Shown one piece after another: positions 5,851-7,839 of a stretch of DNA of 7,839 bases; position 1 is the first letter of the stretch; each line of letters starts with the position of its first letter. Where the stretch lies: the NCBI GenBank assembly GCA_003563375.1, contig PWSB01000220.1:1-7839 (forward strand), read 5' to 3'. The notes under the pieces were generated by a model, which saw nothing but the letters and a program-made list of their open reading frames with translations, did no database searches and was not told the origin of the DNA. The stretch is from Actinomycetota bacterium (GTDB lineage: Bacteria > Actinomycetota > Humimicrobiia > Humimicrobiales > Humimicrobiaceae). The position numbers and the translations under genes were made by a program.

Positions 5851-6644
5851 TAAAGGTAGTAGTATGCATCAAGCAGGTCCCGGGGACTACAGATATAAAA
5901 ATAGACCCGAAGACCAATACACTGGTAAGGGAGGGTGTGGAAAATATTATAAATCCTTTTGATTCTTATGCCCTTGAAGAAGGGGTAAGTCTCAAAGAAA
6001 GGATGGAGCAGGTCAGCGGGACCATAGCTCTGACCATGGGGCCCCCGCAGGCTGCACAGATATTAAAGGATGCAATATCGGTAGGCATAGACAGTTCAAT
6101 ACTTTTATCTGATCCCGAATTTGCGGGTGCCGATACCTGGGCCACGGCAAAGACAATAAGCGCGGCTGTAAAAAAAATAGGTGGCGCAGGGCTGTTGATA
6201 TTTGGGAAACAGACCCTGGACGGAGATACAGGACAGGTCGGGCCTGAAACGGCCCAAAGGTTAAACATACCTTTTATTGGCTATGTAAGCCAAATAATCG
6301 AAATGGATAAAAAAAAGATAAGGGTTAAAAGGCTTATGGAACACGGTTATGAGACCATAGAGACAAATCTTCCTGCAGCAATCTCGGTCATAAAGGACAT
6401 CAACCAGCCCAGGGTCCCTTCCCTAAGAGGGAAGATGAAGGCATCTAAAGCAGAGATTCCGGTCTGGGACAGCAGTTTTTTGGGCCTTGGTCCCAAAGAA
6501 GTAGGGCTAAGCGGCTCATTTACCCAGGTCGTCAAAGTGTTTACCCCTAAGGCCAGCCATGAGGTTATGATGCTGGAGGGCTCAACAGAGCAACAGGTTG
6601 AAAAATTATATGAAAAGCTCAAAGGCTTAAAGGCGGGGGTCTAG
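5841..6644 (+). CDS. etfB: Electron transfer flavoprotein beta subunit (bifurcating type)
   Basis: This 267-residue subunit, with EtfA, forms the flavoprotein that exchanges electrons with the acyl-CoA dehydrogenase. Family marks are VVCIKQVPGT near the N-terminus, NPFDSYALEEG (38-48), GKQTLDGDTGQVGPE (122-136), and PSLRGKMKA (193-201). The segment SDPEFAGADTWATA (90-103) matches the region that in bifurcating Etfs binds the extra FAD and NAD(H), where classical Etfs bind AMP; this points to the bifurcating group. The only standard initiator near the 5' end is GTG 5841, but the ribosome site overlaps it, and an ATA at 5850 fits both spacing and family alignment (see separate entry). It lies 7 bases after the dehydrogenase and 4 bases before etfA. 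Confidence 0.92.
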   Translation: MVKIKVVVCIKQVPGTTDIKIDPKTNTLVREGVENIINPFDSYALEEGVSLKERMEQVSGTIALTMGPPQAAQILKDAISVGIDSSILLSDPEFAGADTWATAKTISAAVKKIGGAGLLIFGKQTLDGDTGQVGPETAQRLNIPFIGYVSQIIEMDKKKIRVKRLMEHGYETIETNLPAAISVIKDINQPRVPSLRGKMKASKAEIPVWDSSFLGLGPKEVGLSGSFTQVVKVFTPKASHEVMMLEGSTEQQVEKLYEKLKGLKAGV

Positions 6645-6648
6645 GTTT

Positions 6649-7839
6649 ATGGACATAAAGGTAATACTTCAAAGATGCAATGGATGCAGGCTCTGCCAGA
6701 AAGCTTGTTTTTTTGATGCTGTAGATATAAGGGACGAGAAAGCCTATATAAACCAAAACTGCACCTTGTGCGGTGCGTGTGTGGAAGCATGCAGGTCTGA
6801 AGCCATAGAGATAGAGGAACAGGCCCAAGCCACCGACCTTTCCGGATATAAGGGTATCATGGTATACCTTGAAGCTTACAGCGGAGCTATATCCGATTCA
6901 GGCTTTGAGCTACTATCTGAGGCAAACAAGCTAAAGGACGGCCTTGGTACCCAACTTTCTGCGGTAGTCATAGGGGACCTTGAAAATGGCGAGCTCCAAA
7001 AAGCATTCAGGTTTGGAGCAGAGGTGGTATATGCCGCCGTCCATAAGGTGTTCGGTAACAGTTTTGATGATACATACAGCAAGGTGCTGGTAAGACTTAT
7101 AAAAGAGAAAAAACCTGAAATATTTCTGGCAGCGGCTACCCCTTTTGGCCGCACCCTTGTACCAAAGGTTGCCGCCATCTTAAAAACCGGCCTTACAGCT
7201 GATTGCACCAAGCTTGAAATAGACCCTGAATCAGGCCTCCTAAAGCAGACCAGGCCCACCTTTGGGGGTAATGTCCTGGCCACCATCGTCTGCAAAAATT
7301 CAAGGCCCCAGATGGCAACTGTGAGGCCTCATGTAATGGAAAAAAGAGAAATAAACTACAGGGGCAATGGAGAAATAGTAGAGATAGCAGTCGATGAGAA
7401 AAACTATAAAAGCAAATACAAGCTTCTGGGCACAGATAAAAACATCCATGATAATATTAATCTATCTGACTATGAGATAATAGTCTCAGGGGGCAGGGGC
7501 TTGGGCCAGGATAAACATTTCGCCCTGCTAAAGGAGCTGGCTGACCTTCTGGGGGGTGCAGTAGGAGCAAGCAGGGCGGCGGTGGATTCCGGCTGGATAT
7601 CCTACCCCCATCAGGTAGGACAGACTGGAAAGACCGTAAACCCCAAGATCTATATAGCATGCGGGATATCAGGGGCTATACAGCATCTTGCCGGCATGCA
7701 GACTTCAGATATTGTCATAGCCATAAATAAAGATGCATCTGCTCCTATTTTCAAGGTAGCCAATTACGGTATTGTGGGGGACCTTTTTGAGATAATCCCC
7801 AAATTGATAGCCAGAATAAAAAACGGCAAGCCCTTAATA
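6649..7839 (+). CDS. etfA: Electron transfer flavoprotein alpha subunit with N-terminal 2[4Fe-4S] ferredoxin domain (3' end outside window)
   Basis: ATG 6649 opens a frame with no stop before the window end, 397 codons. Residues 1-55 form a bacterial ferredoxin domain with two C-x2-C-x2-C-x3-C motifs: Cys10/13/16/20 and Cys38/41/44/48, for two [4Fe-4S] clusters. The proline usual after the fourth cysteine is missing in both. Residues about 68-250 are the EtfA N-terminal domain. The FAD-binding domain follows, with SGGRGLGQ (280-287), DSGWISYPHQVGQTGKTV (313-330) and IACGISGAIQHLAGM (336-350). IVGDLFEIIPKLI (375-387) is the usual C-terminal end, so few residues are lost. Such Fd-EtfA fusions occur in CarE of Acetobacterium woodii and related systems, where they link the Etf to ferredoxin. 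The ribosome site is weak (AGG at 6643-6645), and coupling to etfB is likely. Confidence 0.93.
   Translation, partial: MDIKVILQRCNGCRLCQKACFFDAVDIRDEKAYINQNCTLCGACVEACRSEAIEIEEQAQATDLSGYKGIMVYLEAYSGAISDSGFELLSEANKLKDGLGTQLSAVVIGDLENGELQKAFRFGAEVVYAAVHKVFGNSFDDTYSKVLVRLIKEKKPEIFLAAATPFGRTLVPKVAAILKTGLTADCTKLEIDPESGLLKQTRPTFGGNVLATIVCKNSRPQMATVRPHVMEKREINYRGNGEIVEIAVDEKNYKSKYKLLGTDKNIHDNINLSDYEIIVSGGRGLGQDKHFALLKELADLLGGAVGASRAAVDSGWISYPHQVGQTGKTVNPKIYIACGISGAIQHLAGMQTSDIVIAINKDASAPIFKVANYGIVGDLFEIIPKLIARIKNGKPLI

Noticed and set aside
6876..7660. Minus-strand open frames opposite etfA
   Set aside because: The plus-strand frame carries continuous EtfA motifs to the window edge; the antisense frames have no recognisable content.

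Overview
The window looks like chromosomal DNA of an anaerobic, probably fermentative or syntrophic bacterium. The pointers are a CarCDE/Bcd-type acyl-CoA dehydrogenase with a ferredoxin-carrying electron-transfer flavoprotein, a Dps-like ferritin with a cysteine pair, heavy use of AGG/AGA (Arg) and ATA (Ile) codons, and AT-rich intergenic DNA. I cannot fix the phylum from sequence alone; Firmicutes/Clostridia-like or a deep anaerobic lineage both fit. I see no mobile element, CRISPR array, tRNA or rRNA.

Layout. 1-114: probable 3' end of a plus-strand membrane protein gene. 115-212: convergent intergenic region with a long imperfect hairpin. 213-704 (minus): Dps-like ferritin. 705-865: its leader, a possible promoter and AT-rich DNA. 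866-4530 (minus): a tightly packed operon in the order bioY (biotin transporter), a fused carboxyltransferase-like/biotin-carrier protein, and accC (biotin carboxylase), with overlapping ends. 4531-4684: divergent control region with two concentric dyads and a TATAAT box. 4685-7839 (plus): acyl-CoA dehydrogenase, etfB, and etfA with an N-terminal 2[4Fe-4S] ferredoxin domain; etfA runs off the window end.

How the genes fit together. The minus-strand operon supplies biotin (BioY), the carrier that is biotinylated (C-terminal domain of the fusion) and the enzyme that carboxylates it (AccC). Its acceptor half is puzzling. The carboxyltransferase domain is recognisably of the pyruvate carboxylase/oxaloacetate decarboxylase fold, but it has lost the metal-binding His-x-His pair and an active-site arginine. 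The carrier part is a complete AccB-type protein, as in acetyl-CoA carboxylase. This mismatch is the most interesting thing in the window. It suggests a pseudo-carboxyltransferase scaffold for acetyl-CoA carboxylase, or a changed substrate.

The plus-strand operon has the composition expected of an electron-bifurcating or -confurcating acyl-CoA dehydrogenase/Etf complex, which couples acyl-CoA/enoyl-CoA redox chemistry to NADH and ferredoxin. The two operons share one control region and could be co-regulated.
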